From the NCBI RefSeq assembly GCF_001515305.1, contig NZ_LNQV01000039.1, forward strand, positions 1-39,335: a DNA stretch of 39,335 bases, read 5' to 3'. Below are positions 28,778 to 37,547 of the stretch, piece by piece (position 1 is the first letter of the stretch; every line of letters starts with the position of its first letter). The DNA comes from Aquitalea pelogenes. GTDB taxonomy: Bacteria; Pseudomonadota; Gammaproteobacteria; Burkholderiales; Chromobacteriaceae. Made by a program: the position numbers and the translations under genes. The notes under the pieces were generated by a model. That model saw only the letters and a program-made list of their open reading frames with translations. It made no database searches and was not told where the DNA came from.

Positions 28778-29691
28778 GTCACATTCCTTTCCTGCTGATT
28801 GATGGCCGCCACCAGCGATGACAGGGTGCGATAGCCCTTGTCGGCGTATTCATAGCTGGGCGCGACGACCGGGTCCTGCTCAGCCTCCACCACCAGCCAG
28901 CCCTGATAACCGTGAACTGCCAGAGCACGCAAAATGGCGGCAAAGTCGATGCAGCCATCACCCGGCACGGTAAACGCGCCGTTGATCACCGCCTGCAGAA
29001 AGCTCCAGTTGCCGTTCCAGGCCTGCTTCACCACTTGCGGGCGCACATCCTTGCAATGCACATGCACCACGCGGGCAATATGTTTGTTCAGCACCGCCAG
29101 CGCATCGCCACCGGCAAAGGTGATGTGGCCGGTATCAAACAGCAGGCCGACTTCCGGGCCGGTCACCGCCATCAACTGGTCGATGTCCTGCGCGGTTTCG
29201 ACATAGGCCCCCATATGGTGGTGATAAGCCAGGGTGATGCCGCGTGATTGCAGATGGCGGGCAAATTCGTTCAGCCGCGCGCCATAGGCCAGCCATTGCT
29301 GTTGACTGGTGAAACGCGGGCGCTTGTACAAGGGCTGGGGCTGGCCCTGAATGGCACTGGCCACCTCGCCATACACCATCACCTTGCAGCCGTTTTGCAC
29401 CAGCAGTTGCAGATGCGGCTCCACGCGGCGGATTTCCTCTTCCACGCTGCTTTCCGCCAGATAACCGGAATGCCAGCCTGACACGCACTCCACACCATAA
29501 GGCTGCAGTACGGCAGCCAGCGTTTGCGGATCGCGCGGAAACTTGTTGCCCAGCTCGAAGCCCTGATAACCGATGCGCGCACCTTCGCGCAAAATGGTGT
29601 CCAGCGTGACCTCCCCGCCCAGCGAGGGCAGGTCGTCATTGCACCAGGAAATGGGGTTGATGCCGATTTTTACCTTGAATGGCTTGCTCAT
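28774..29691 (-). CDS. iolE: myo-inosose-2 dehydratase, copy 1
   Basis: Dehydrates 2-keto-myo-inositol to 3D-(3,5/4)-trihydroxycyclohexane-1,2-dione. The 305-residue protein is an xylose-isomerase-like TIM barrel with the IolE signature GINPISWCNDDLP (about 10-22), FELGNKFP, VSGWHSGYLAE, LAYHHHMGAYVET, GLLFDTGHITFAGGD and VHVHCKDVR. The His and Asp/Glu residues in the last blocks bind the divalent metal. GGGAGAAG lies upstream of the ATG. It sits between iolC and iolB. A second IolE-type gene lies 8 kb away in this locus, and which copy carries the main flux is not known. Confidence 0.95.
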   Translation of the reverse strand: MSKPFKVKIGINPISWCNDDLPSLGGEVTLDTILREGARIGYQGFELGNKFPRDPQTLAAVLQPYGVECVSGWHSGYLAESSVEEEIRRVEPHLQLLVQNGCKVMVYGEVASAIQGQPQPLYKRPRFTSQQQWLAYGARLNEFARHLQSRGITLAYHHHMGAYVETAQDIDQLMAVTGPEVGLLFDTGHITFAGGDALAVLNKHIARVVHVHCKDVRPQVVKQAWNGNWSFLQAVINGAFTVPGDGCIDFAAILRALAVHGYQGWLVVEAEQDPVVAPSYEYADKGYRTLSSLVAAINQQERNVT

Positions 29692-29709
29692 TATTCTTCT
29701 CCCGGGTGC

Positions 29710-31656
29710 TCAGCGCGGCTGGCGACGGCTGCGCCAGATGTCGATCAGGGTTTCGAAGTTGTTGCGCGCAGCGGCAATCAGCCCGGCGTCGTCCAGTTCG
29801 CCGGCCAGCCAGCGTTGTGACGGTTCGTGGAACAGCGTGCGTCCCACCATGAAACCACGGCAGCTGCGGCTGGCTGCCGCGTCGGCAAAGCCCTGACGCA
29901 ACACATCCAGCGACGCATGCAGGCCCAGCAACACCACGCCACGGCAATAGGGGTCGCGCTCGGTAAGCAGCGCGTCCACCGCCTGCCATTGCGCGGCCGA
30001 CATGGATTCCAGCTTCCACCACTCCGGATAGATGCCCAGGTTGTAAAAACGCTTGAGCGCGCGCAGCACGGTATCCGGCTGTTGCGGCAGCTTTTTCGAC
30101 GGAATCACTTCCAGCAGCAGCTCGTGGCCACTCAGTTGCGCTGCCTCGTAAATGGCGCGCACCTGGGCTTCCTGCTCCAGCCGGTTTTCCAGTGTGTCGT
30201 CCGGGTGGTACTGCACCAGACATTTGATGATGTGTTCCTGCGGCCAGCTTTCCAGCCTGGCGGTGGCGGTGCGGCCACGGTCGAACTCCAGCGGGTTGGA
30301 GCCGGGCAGTTCCACCGGACGGCCTATCCACCAGCCGCGACCGGTAGCGGCATACATGGCGTCCTCGCCGTAGCGGTCATCCACCAGAATGCCGATATGG
30401 CCTTGCAGTTGCAGTGCGCTTTCGGTTTGCGCCACCGCTTCCACCAACAGGCGCTTGAGCACGGAAATGCGCGCCTCGTCCGCCCCGCTTTGCCGCGCCA
30501 GCTCGAAAAACTGGTTGCGGTGATCGAAGGCAAACACGCACAGGTCATCCCATTGCTTGCGCTTGATGCTGACCCGGTGCAGGCGGCTGAGCGTGGCATC
30601 GTCACCCGGGCGCAACGGAGTTTTCTCCAGCCCGAGGAAATAATCCAGTTCGGCCGGGGTGGGCATGGCCGGCGAGCAGCCATGGCGCGACACCACCAGA
30701 GCGCCGCAGGCATTGGCGCGGGTGCAGCACCAGCCATAGTCGCGGCCATGCAGCCAGCCGGACAGGAAGCCGGACAGAAAAGCATCACCGGCGCCCAGCA
30801 CATTCATCACTTCCACCTGCGCGCCCTTGACCGAGAAGGCATCCTCGATGCGCGCCGGGATGGCACCCGGAATCACCGCGCAGCCCAGCGGGCCACGCTT
30901 CACCACCAGCGTGGCATGCGGAGCGAGCTGACGCACGGTGGCCAGGCTGGTGAGCAAATCGTCCGAGCCCCCGGCAATATTGATTTCTTCTTCGGTACCG
31001 ACAATCAGGTCGAACAGCGGCAGTACCGATTGCAAATGGGCAGTCACACCATCGCTGGCGATATAGCGCTCTTCGCCATTGCCACGGCCGGTAATGCCCC
31101 ACAGCACCGGGCGATAGTCGATATCCAGCACGGTGCGCACATCATGCTTTCGTGCCAGCGCCAGCGCCTTGCGGCTGGCGGCATTTACCTTGGCAGTGGA
31201 AAAGTGGGTGCCGGTAATCAGCAGCGCCTTGCTGGAGGCAATGAAGTCTTCATTGATATCCGCTTCTTCCAGTGCCATGTCGGCACAGTTCTCGCGGTAA
31301 AACAGCAGGGGGAAGGTATCGCGGTCCTTGATGCCCAACAGCACCAGCGCGGTAAGCCGCTCCGGGTCCACCTTCACCTGGCTGACATCACAGCCTTCCG
31401 CTGTCAGGGTGTCCAGCAGGTAGCGGCCCATGTGTTCGTCGCCTACGCGGGACAGCATGGCGGACTTCAGGCCGAGGCGGGCAGTACCGAAAGCGATGTT
31501 GGCAGAGGAGCCGCCCAGATAGCGGGCAAAGCTGCTGGCGTCTTCCAGCCGGGCTCCCAGTTGGCGGGCATACAAGTCGATGGCCAGTCTGCCCAGGCAG
31601 ATCAGGTCCAGCGGTCGGTCGGCAGCAAAATGGGTGGTGTTTTGCATGATGTGCAT
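29710..31656 (-). CDS. iolC: Bifunctional 5-dehydro-2-deoxygluconokinase / DUF2090 aldolase domain
   Basis: Two steps of inositol breakdown in one chain. Residues 15-335 are a PfkB-family kinase (GGSSANIA at 48-55; GAGDAF at 288-293 with catalytic Asp291) that phosphorylates 2-deoxy-5-keto-D-gluconate. Residues 345-648 are a DUF2090 domain, an aldolase-like barrel (FAFDHRNQFFELARQ, GILVDDRYGEDAM, LLEVIPSKK, GFMVGRTLF) thought to split the product into DHAP and malonate semialdehyde, replacing a separate IolJ. The ATG at 31656 has only a weak ribosome-binding site, and another Met lies three codons later. It is the first gene of iolCEBA, with a predicted promoter and operator upstream. Confidence 0.94.
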   Translation of the reverse strand: MHIMQNTTHFAADRPLDLICLGRLAIDLYARQLGARLEDASSFARYLGGSSANIAFGTARLGLKSAMLSRVGDEHMGRYLLDTLTAEGCDVSQVKVDPERLTALVLLGIKDRDTFPLLFYRENCADMALEEADINEDFIASSKALLITGTHFSTAKVNAASRKALALARKHDVRTVLDIDYRPVLWGITGRGNGEERYIASDGVTAHLQSVLPLFDLIVGTEEEINIAGGSDDLLTSLATVRQLAPHATLVVKRGPLGCAVIPGAIPARIEDAFSVKGAQVEVMNVLGAGDAFLSGFLSGWLHGRDYGWCCTRANACGALVVSRHGCSPAMPTPAELDYFLGLEKTPLRPGDDATLSRLHRVSIKRKQWDDLCVFAFDHRNQFFELARQSGADEARISVLKRLLVEAVAQTESALQLQGHIGILVDDRYGEDAMYAATGRGWWIGRPVELPGSNPLEFDRGRTATARLESWPQEHIIKCLVQYHPDDTLENRLEQEAQVRAIYEAAQLSGHELLLEVIPSKKLPQQPDTVLRALKRFYNLGIYPEWWKLESMSAAQWQAVDALLTERDPYCRGVVLLGLHASLDVLRQGFADAAASRSCRGFMVGRTLFHEPSQRWLAGELDDAGLIAAARNNFETLIDIWRSRRQPR

Positions 31657-31743
31657 TCTTTGTCTCGTTGAGTGACTGTCCGCCGCTGCGGCCCGCCTCC
31701 ACCCGCCCGGGGAAGTGCGCCGTCAGCCATATCGGTGAAGTCC

Positions 31744-31772
31744 AGCATAAATCGCCGGCCTGACGAATGCAA
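31744..31772 (-). promoter_or_regulatory. Predicted promoter of iolCEBA
   Basis: On the minus strand a -35 box TTGCAT (31772-31767), 17 bases, then a -10 box TATGCT (31749-31744). The start point would be near 31737, giving a leader of about 80 bases. The transporter promoter at 37494-37522 has a near-identical layout. The -10 box is only a moderate match. Confidence 0.55.
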
Positions 31773-31797
31773 CTTTTTTTTCGTATTTATTTTCTAA

Positions 31798-31813
31798 TAG
31801 AAATTATTTTCCG
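31798..31813. promoter_or_regulatory. Candidate IolR operator in the iolC-iolR region
   Basis: TAGAAATTATTTTCCG, an imperfect inverted repeat that also fits AGAA-N6-TTCC, one base from the GGAA-N6-TTCC palindrome reported for rhizobial IolR. It matches the element at 37548-37563 in 12 of 16 positions. Its centre is 33.5 bases upstream of the first base of the iolC -35 box and just upstream of the predicted iolR promoter, so it could serve both directions. Confidence 0.55.
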
Positions 31814-31823
31814 AAAAATGTTT

Positions 31824-31851
31824 TTGTAGTGCGCCGGTTTCACTCTAAAAT
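31824..31851 (+). promoter_or_regulatory. Predicted promoter of iolR
   Basis: -35 box TTGTAG (31824-31829), 16 bases, -10 box TAAAAT (31846-31851). Transcription would begin near 31858, leaving a leader of about 25 bases before the ATG at 31883. This argues against the earlier GTG (31829) and ATG (31850) starts. Confidence 0.5.
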
Positions 31852-31882
31852 GACGCCATCCACATTGCCGAACATTCCTGCC

Positions 31883-32749
31883 ATGACCAAGGAAATAAGC
31901 GCCGATCAGCTGATGCAACGCATCGCCGAGGAATACGAAGACCTGAGCAAGCAGCTGAAAGTCATTGCCAAATACGTAGAAGAACACCGCCAGACCCTGG
32001 TGCTGGAGCGCATTACCGACATTGCCCAGGCCTGCGAGGTGCAACCTTCCGCCATCGTGCGTTTTGCCCAGCGCTTTGGTTTCAGCGGCTTTTCCGACAT
32101 GCAGACGGTGTTCCGCGATGCCTTTGCCCCGGCCGGCGGCAATGTCAACAATTACCAGAAGCGCATCCGCAGCGTGATTGCCACGCAGGACACCCCGCTG
32201 AGCAACACCCAGGTGACGCAGAACTTCATTGCTGCCTGCCAGCAGGGGCTGGACGAGTTGTCGCAAGCGCTGGACCCGGCGGCCATCGACAAGGCGGTGG
32301 AATTGCTGGTGAAGGCGGACAATATCTATGTGGTGGCAGTGCGGCGCATGTTTCCGATTGCCAGCTATATCAGCTATGCCCTGCAGCACACGGCCAAGCG
32401 GGTGCATCTGGTATCCGGCCTGGGCGGCATGTACCACGACCAGATCCGCAGCATCCGCGAAAACGACCTGATGATCGCCATCAGCTTCCAGCCTTATGGC
32501 AAGGAAACCCGTTACTGCGCACGTGTGGCCGGACAAAACAAGGCAAAGCAGCTGGTGATTACCGACAGCCAGTTAAGCCCGCTGGCACGCAATGCCGATG
32601 CGGTGCTGACGGTAAAAGAGGGCACCGCGTTTTCTTTCCGCTCGCTGACCAGCACCATCAGCCTGTGTCAGGCCTTGTTCATTGCCCTGTCTTACCGGCT
32701 GGAACTGGTGATTGAAGAGACCCGCGACGCCGGGGCTTACGACGACTGA
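31883..32749 (+). CDS. iolR: RpiR-family inositol regulator
   Basis: A transcription factor with an N-terminal helix-turn-helix of the RpiR type (about residues 5-80; SKQLKVIAKYVEEHR, IVRFAQRFGFSGFSDMQTVF) and a C-terminal SIS sugar-isomerase-like domain (about 125-260; ISFQPYGKETRYCARVAG) that would sense an inositol intermediate. Its family and its position divergent from iolCEBA make it the likely pathway regulator. Relatives in Salmonella and Sinorhizobium are repressors. I set the start at MTKEISADQL (288 residues) because the predicted promoter overlaps the earlier starts. None has a good ribosome-binding site. Its 3' end overlaps the convergent permease gene by 71 bases. Confidence 0.9.
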   Translation: MTKEISADQLMQRIAEEYEDLSKQLKVIAKYVEEHRQTLVLERITDIAQACEVQPSAIVRFAQRFGFSGFSDMQTVFRDAFAPAGGNVNNYQKRIRSVIATQDTPLSNTQVTQNFIAACQQGLDELSQALDPAAIDKAVELLVKADNIYVVAVRRMFPIASYISYALQHTAKRVHLVSGLGGMYHDQIRSIRENDLMIAISFQPYGKETRYCARVAGQNKAKQLVITDSQLSPLARNADAVLTVKEGTAFSFRSLTSTISLCQALFIALSYRLELVIEETRDAGAYDD

Positions 32750-33596
32750 CCAGCAAGGACGACATGATCAGTCCCGCGCCGGTCAGCTGACTGGCGCTCA
32801 TGCCGCTGCCAAACCACCACCAGGCCAGCATGGCGGTCCACACCGGCTCCAGCAGCAGGATGAAGGCGGAACGCTGCATTGGCACCCGCGCCTGCGCCCA
32901 GCCTTGCAGGAAGAAGCGGCCACAGGTGGCCAGCAGGATGCTTACCAGCAGCCAGGCCATCAGCTCACCGCTCAGCCGGGATGGCCAGTGTTCCACCAGT
33001 ACACTACCGACCAAACCGGCCACTCCGGCCAGCAGCAGCTGCAAGGCGGTCAGACTCAATGCAGGAGCCTTCGCCCCTGCCCTGCCGTTCAGATTGAGAA
33101 ATACCGACATCGCCACGGCCGAAGCCAGAAACAGGCTGTCGGCCGCACCCAGCTGCCAGCCACCATGCAAGGCCATGGCCGCCACCCCCATCGCGGCCAG
33201 CGGCATGGCCCACAAGGTTTGCGCCAGCAGCACGGTGCCAAACATCAGCCGCGCCAGCACTGGTGCCAATACCACGCCCAGGCTGCCGATGAAGGCACCC
33301 ACGCCCAGGTTGTTGCTTTGCTGCAGGGCCAGCATCCACAGCACCATGGCCAAGGACAGCATCAGCGCACTCCACCAGCTGCTGACAGGCAGACGCCAAG
33401 GCAATGGCTGGGCACGCCAGCGCGCCAGCAAGGCCAGCACCACACCGGCACTGCCAAAGCGCACCCCAAGAAACAGCAAGGGCGGCATGCCGCGCAGCAC
33501 CTCCTTGGAACACAGCCAGCCGAAACCGGCAATCAGGGTCACCAGTACCAGCGTGGCTTCTGCCAGTCCGGGACGTACCGCTTGATCTACTCTCAC
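32679..33596 (-). CDS. EamA/DMT-family permease
   Basis: An inner-membrane transporter of the drug/metabolite superfamily with about ten transmembrane helices in two EamA repeats. The sequence opens the first helix at LVLVTLIAGFGWLCSKE. The substrate is unknown. The open frame reaches 33698, but a terminator-like hairpin with a T run (33635-33660) lies inside that extension, so I place the start at the GTG at 33596 (305 residues). The GTG at 33614 and the ATG at 33698 are alternatives, and none has a clear ribosome-binding site. The basic tail RRKPRRRG runs 71 bases into the end of iolR. One missing base would instead end the gene at 32737, so another indel is possible but unproven. A role in inositol export or uptake is only a guess from position. 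Confidence 0.8.
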   Translation of the reverse strand: MRVDQAVRPGLAEATLVLVTLIAGFGWLCSKEVLRGMPPLLFLGVRFGSAGVVLALLARWRAQPLPWRLPVSSWWSALMLSLAMVLWMLALQQSNNLGVGAFIGSLGVVLAPVLARLMFGTVLLAQTLWAMPLAAMGVAAMALHGGWQLGAADSLFLASAVAMSVFLNLNGRAGAKAPALSLTALQLLLAGVAGLVGSVLVEHWPSRLSGELMAWLLVSILLATCGRFFLQGWAQARVPMQRSAFILLLEPVWTAMLAWWWFGSGMSASQLTGAGLIMSSLLVSRRKPRRRGSLQSPVPAGKTGQ

Positions 33597-33634
33597 AACA
33601 GGATTCGGGCGCACAACAGGTTTCCGCAACAATG

Positions 33635-33660
33635 AAAAAACGGGAAGGCGCACCTTCCCG
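33635..33660 (-). terminator. Terminator of the inositol ABC transporter operon
   Basis: On the minus strand CGGGAAGG, a 4-base loop, CCTTCCCG, then six Ts. It lies 113 bases past the permease stop. Its position inside the longest DMT reading frame argues that the DMT gene starts further downstream. The interval 33661-33773 holds no gene. Confidence 0.75.
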
Positions 33661-33773
33661 ATCAACACCCTGCTGAGAGATTCCTGCCGCATTGTCATGC
33701 CGCATCAGGACAGCCGGGTGTGACTCCGGCCACAGTTTAACTGCTGCCACACCCGCTGTGTGCTGGCGGGCTA

Positions 33774-34799
33774 TCAGCTGCGGCGATTACGCTGGCGGTA
33801 CTGGTCTGCCACCACGGCCACCACGATGATGATGCCTTTGACGATTTCCTGGTAATAGGCGTCGATACGCAGGAAGGTGAAGCCGGAGGTCATGGTGCCC
33901 AGAATCAGCGTGCCGATCACCGTGCCGGTAATCTTGCCCAGGCCACCATTGAGCGAAGTGCCACCGATGACCGCAGCGGCAATCGCGTCCAGCTCGTACA
34001 TCATGCCCATGCCGGCCTGACCGGACACCGCCCGCGCCGACGTCACCACCCCGGCCAGACCGGACAACAGGCCGGCCACGGTATACACCAGAATCAGGTG
34101 GCGGTTGACATTGATGCCGGCCACCCGCGCAGCGGCACGGTTGGCGCCGATGGCGTAAGTGTATTTGCCGTAGCGGGTGTAGCTGAGGATGATGTGGAAC
34201 ACCAGCGCCGTCACCAGGAAGATGATGACCGGGTTGATGCCGGCACCAATCGCGGCATAGTTGTCCGACAGCATGCTGATGGGCTCACCCTTGGTGTACC
34301 ACTTGGCCATGCCGCGTGCAGTCACCATCACTCCCAGCGTGGCGATGAAGGGCGGAATGGCGGTCTTGGCAATCACCGTGCCATTGATCAGGCCACACAC
34401 CAGCCCCACCAGCAAACCGGCTGCCAGCGGTGCAATCACCGGCAGGTCGGTCAGCGCGGGGAATACGGCGCGGGCAAAGTCGGAGGTTTGCGCCAGACTG
34501 GCCGACACCATGGCGGTGAGCGCCACCACCGAGCCGGATGAGAGGTCGATACCGCCCATGATGATGATCTGGGTGACGCCCACCGCGATGATGCCGATGA
34601 CCGATACCTGCAGCACCATCACGATCAGTCTTTCCTTGTTGGCGATGAAGCTCTGGCCGACGAACAGCCAGCCCAACAGTTCGAATATCAGGGCCACGCC
34701 CAGCAGCACCATGAAAATGCGTGCTTCGGCGGGAATCCTGAAGCCAAATGCGCCGGATTTTGCTGCCTTGTCCAGCGGCTGCGTATTGCTGATTGCCAT
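33774..34799 (-). CDS. iatP: Sugar (inositol) ABC transporter permease, RbsC type
   Basis: Membrane-spanning subunit of a CUT2-class ABC importer. The 341-residue protein has about eight to ten hydrophobic helices and the family segments VGVTQIIIMGGIDLSSGSVV, IPPFIATLGVMVTARG, YAIGANRAAARVAGINV and VIGGTSLNGGLGKITGT. AGGAGAAG precedes the ATG. It follows the ATPase gene by 47 bases. The inositol assignment comes from the surrounding iol genes and resemblance to the Caulobacter IatP set, so the symbol is tentative. The family alone would say ribose-type sugar. Confidence 0.9.
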   Translation of the reverse strand: MAISNTQPLDKAAKSGAFGFRIPAEARIFMVLLGVALIFELLGWLFVGQSFIANKERLIVMVLQVSVIGIIAVGVTQIIIMGGIDLSSGSVVALTAMVSASLAQTSDFARAVFPALTDLPVIAPLAAGLLVGLVCGLINGTVIAKTAIPPFIATLGVMVTARGMAKWYTKGEPISMLSDNYAAIGAGINPVIIFLVTALVFHIILSYTRYGKYTYAIGANRAAARVAGINVNRHLILVYTVAGLLSGLAGVVTSARAVSGQAGMGMMYELDAIAAAVIGGTSLNGGLGKITGTVIGTLILGTMTSGFTFLRIDAYYQEIVKGIIIVVAVVADQYRQRNRRS

Positions 34800-34846
34800 C
34801 TCGTCTTCTCCTGCTGTTATTGTGCTTTGCCTGGCTGGCGGCAGTG

Positions 34847-36394
34847 TCAGCCGGCAGCCAGTGTCATGATGCTGACCTGGGTGGCGTCGGCCCGGTCGAC
34901 AATGCCGGTCACCCTGCCTTCGTGCATCACCATGATGCGGTCGCTCATGCCCAGGACTTCGGGCAACTCGGACGAAATCATGATGACGGCCACACCCTGC
35001 CCGGCCAGCTTGCAGATCAGCTTGTGGATTTCGGCCTTGGCACCCACGTCGATGCCGCGGGTGGGTTCATCCAGAATCAGTATTTTCGGATTGGTCAGCA
35101 GCCAGCGGCCAATCAGCACTTTTTGCTGGTTGCCACCGGACAGGTTTTCGATGCGTTCGTCCAGATTCGGCGTTTTCACCCGCAGCGTGCCGGACATGGC
35201 CGCGCACATGCTGTCCAGCGCCTGCTGGCGGACAAAACCAGCCTTCAGGTTGTCACCGCCCAGCACCGAGATCTGCATGTTTTCCTGAATGCTCAGGTTG
35301 AGAAAACAGCCGGTGTCCTTGCGGTCTTCGGTGAGAAAGGCCATGCCGTGCTGCATGGCAGTACGCGGGGAATCCACCGTCACCGCCTGGCCATTGATGC
35401 GGATCTGGCCGCTGCTGGCCGGGCTGACGCCAAACAGGGTTTCCGCCACATTGCTGCGGCCGGAGCCGATCAGCCCTGCCACGCCGAGGATTTCCCCCTG
35501 ACGCACGGAAAAGGACACATCGTGGAATACGCCATCGAGGGTGAGGTGTTCCACTTCCAGTGCCACCTCGCCAATCGGCACGATGGTCTTGGGGAACATC
35601 TCGGTGATTTCACGCCCCACCATCATGCGGATCACTTCATCATGCGTCAGCTGCTCCACCCGCTTGCAGCCGATGAAATGGCCATCGCGGAACACCGACA
35701 CTTCGTCGGCAATCTCGAACAGCTCGTTCATCTTGTGGGTGATGTAGATGATGCCCTTGCCCTGTTCGCGCAGCATGCGCACGATGCGGAACAGGTGGGC
35801 GACTTCGTGCTCGGTCAGCGCTGACGTGGGTTCGTCCATGATCAGCACGTCGGAGTTGTACGACACCGCACGGGCAATCTCCACCATCTGGCGGCTGGAA
35901 ATGCTCAGGCTGGCCACCTTGGCCTCGGGGTCCAGATCGATGGCCAGCTGGGCAAACAGCTCGCGGGTCATCTGGTACATCCTGGCATGGTCGATCAGGC
36001 CGAAGCGGTTCAGCGGCTCGCGGCGGATCCAGATGTTTTCGGCAATGCTCATGAAGGGCATCAGGTTCAGTTCCTGATGAATCATGGCGATGCCGTTTTC
36101 CAGGGCATCCAGCGGCGAGGTCAGCACAATTTCGCGGCCGTGCAGGCGGTACACGCCCTTGTCCGGGATATACACCCCGGCCAGGATTTTCATCAGCGTG
36201 GACTTGCCGGCGCCGTTTTCTCCCATCAGCGCATGCACGGTTCCGGCGCGCAGGCGGAAGGACACATCATCCAGCGCCACCACACCGGGAAAAGCCTTGC
36301 GCACGCCTTCCACTTCAATCAGCAGCGTTTCGCTGTTCACCGGCGGGTGGGACGGTGCGGCTGCCTTCGGTTTTTCCGGGGCCAGGCTCAACAT
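34847..36394 (-). CDS. iatA: Sugar (inositol) ABC transporter ATP-binding protein, RbsA type
   Basis: Energises the importer, with two fused nucleotide-binding domains in 515 residues. Domain 1 has Walker [10 protein letters not shown] (58-66), an altered signature LSISSRQM (163-170) and Walker B LIMDEPTS (184-191). Domain 2 has the degenerate loop [12 protein letters not shown] in place of Walker A, a full signature LSGGNQQKV and Walker [12 protein letters not shown]. This one-good, one-degenerate arrangement is normal for RbsA, MglA and AraG relatives. An ideal AAGGAGGAG lies before the ATG. It is the middle gene of the transporter operon, 58 bases after the binding-protein gene. The inositol substrate is inferred from context. 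Confidence 0.92.
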   Translation of the reverse strand: MLSLAPEKPKAAAPSHPPVNSETLLIEVEGVRKAFPGVVALDDVSFRLRAGTVHALMGENGAGKSTLMKILAGVYIPDKGVYRLHGREIVLTSPLDALENGIAMIHQELNLMPFMSIAENIWIRREPLNRFGLIDHARMYQMTRELFAQLAIDLDPEAKVASLSISSRQMVEIARAVSYNSDVLIMDEPTSALTEHEVAHLFRIVRMLREQGKGIIYITHKMNELFEIADEVSVFRDGHFIGCKRVEQLTHDEVIRMMVGREITEMFPKTIVPIGEVALEVEHLTLDGVFHDVSFSVRQGEILGVAGLIGSGRSNVAETLFGVSPASSGQIRINGQAVTVDSPRTAMQHGMAFLTEDRKDTGCFLNLSIQENMQISVLGGDNLKAGFVRQQALDSMCAAMSGTLRVKTPNLDERIENLSGGNQQKVLIGRWLLTNPKILILDEPTRGIDVGAKAEIHKLICKLAGQGVAVIMISSELPEVLGMSDRIMVMHEGRVTGIVDRADATQVSIMTLAAG

Positions 36395-36452
36395 GGCTTG
36401 CTCTCCTCCTTGAGTACCGGGCGGCAGTCTCTTGCTACCGCCCGCTTCAGCA

Positions 36453-37391
36453 TTAGTTGCGCGACTGGTAGTTCTTCAGGTTGGCCGGGGTGACCAGCTC
36501 GAACGGCACCCAGATCATCGACGGCAGCTTCTCGCCACGCGACAGTTTCAGCGCGGTGTCTACCGCCCCCTTGCCCTGACCGGCGGCATTCTGGAACACG
36601 GTGACTTTCAGCTCGCCGTTTTTCATCGCGGTGAGGGCATCCTGGGTGGCATCCACGCCAGCCACGATGGTTTTGTCCAGACGCTTGGCAGACTTGAGCG
36701 CCTGGATGGCACCCAGTGCCATTTCGTCGTTATTGGACACCACGGCGTCAAACTGCAGACCGGCACTCAGCCAGTTCATCATCAGGTCGCGGCCATCGGT
36801 GCGCGACCATTTGGCGGTCTGTTTTTCTACAATCCTGATGCCGTTACACGGGGCCTTGGCGATGACTTCTTCCACATCCTTGGTACGCTGACGTGCGGCC
36901 TGGTTGGCCAGGTCGCCCATCATCACCACGATATTGCCCTTGCCCTTCATCAGGCGGCACACCTCTTTCATCTGTACGGTGCCGGATTCGGCCTCGTTGG
37001 AGCCGACGAAGGCCACCTTGGCAGGCAGGGTCTTGTCAGCCGGCATGCGGTTTACGTACACCAGCGGAATGCCGGCGCTTTGCGCCAGCTTGGTGATTTT
37101 CGGCGTGGCATCGGTATCCACCACGTTGACGATGATGGCGTCCACTTTCTGGGCAATGAAGTTTTGTACCTGGCTGAGCTGGCGGCCAACGTCGTTCTGC
37201 GCATCTTCAAACTGGATGTCCACTCCCTTCTGGCTACCGGCGTAGGTTTTCATGTTGTTGCGAAGCACGGTGAGGAAGTTGTCGTCAAAGGCGGACATGG
37301 TCACGCCCAGTTTGGCGGCGGATGCCGGCATGGCCAGCATGGTGAGGGAAAAGAACACTGCGGAACCAGCAAGCTTGGTGATGCGTTTCAT
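36453..37391 (-). CDS. ibpA: Periplasmic sugar (inositol) binding protein
   Basis: Soluble receptor of the ABC importer, of the type 1 periplasmic binding-protein (ribose/LacI-like) family. The 312-residue protein has a Sec signal ([20 protein letters not shown], cleaved near Ala25), then [59 protein letters not shown] and [18 protein letters not shown]. The start at 37391 is set by AGGAGA upstream and by the signal peptide. The 81-codon extension of the frame lies in the promoter region. It resembles Caulobacter IbpA, the inositol binder, and the substrate is supported by neighbours. It is first in the operon, downstream of a promoter with a putative IolR element. Confidence 0.92.
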   Translation of the reverse strand: MKRITKLAGSAVFFSLTMLAMPASAAKLGVTMSAFDDNFLTVLRNNMKTYAGSQKGVDIQFEDAQNDVGRQLSQVQNFIAQKVDAIIVNVVDTDATPKITKLAQSAGIPLVYVNRMPADKTLPAKVAFVGSNEAESGTVQMKEVCRLMKGKGNIVVMMGDLANQAARQRTKDVEEVIAKAPCNGIRIVEKQTAKWSRTDGRDLMMNWLSAGLQFDAVVSNNDEMALGAIQALKSAKRLDKTIVAGVDATQDALTAMKNGELKVTVFQNAAGQGKGAVDTALKLSRGEKLPSMIWVPFELVTPANLKNYQSRN

Positions 37392-37451
37392 TGATGCGTC
37401 TCCTGTCCTTATGGTGTGGGTTCGATCCCGACATGCCGCCGACCGCTCATG

Positions 37452-37545
37452 TTGCAGTGCAATGCGAAGCGCATATCGTGTTGTCGTGCAGCTAAGATAA
37501 GTGAGCCGCATCAATATTGCAAATAAAATTTCATGCTGCACTGCA
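37452..37545. promoter_or_regulatory. Paired TGCA palindromes flanking the transporter promoter
   Basis: TTGCAGTGCAA at 37452-37462 and TGCACTGCA at 37537-37545. The 9-base core of one is the reverse complement of the other, and their centres (37457 and 37541) are 84 bases apart. They bracket the predicted promoter at 37494-37522. This resembles paired operators for a looping repressor. No regulator can be named. Confidence 0.4.
37494..37522 (-). promoter_or_regulatory. Predicted promoter of the inositol ABC transporter operon
   Basis: On the minus strand a -35 box TTGCAA (37522-37517), 17 bases, -10 box TATCTT (37499-37494). The start point would be near 37487 with a leader of about 95 bases. 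The spacing and the -35 sequence match the iolC promoter. Confidence 0.55.
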
Positions 37546-37547
37546 CT

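Noticed and set aside
31741-31830. The very A/T-rich stretch between iolC and iolR as a sign of horizontal transfer or an origin
   Set aside because: It is only about 60 bases long and is explained by divergent promoters and operator-like repeats. Flanking genes have normal composition.
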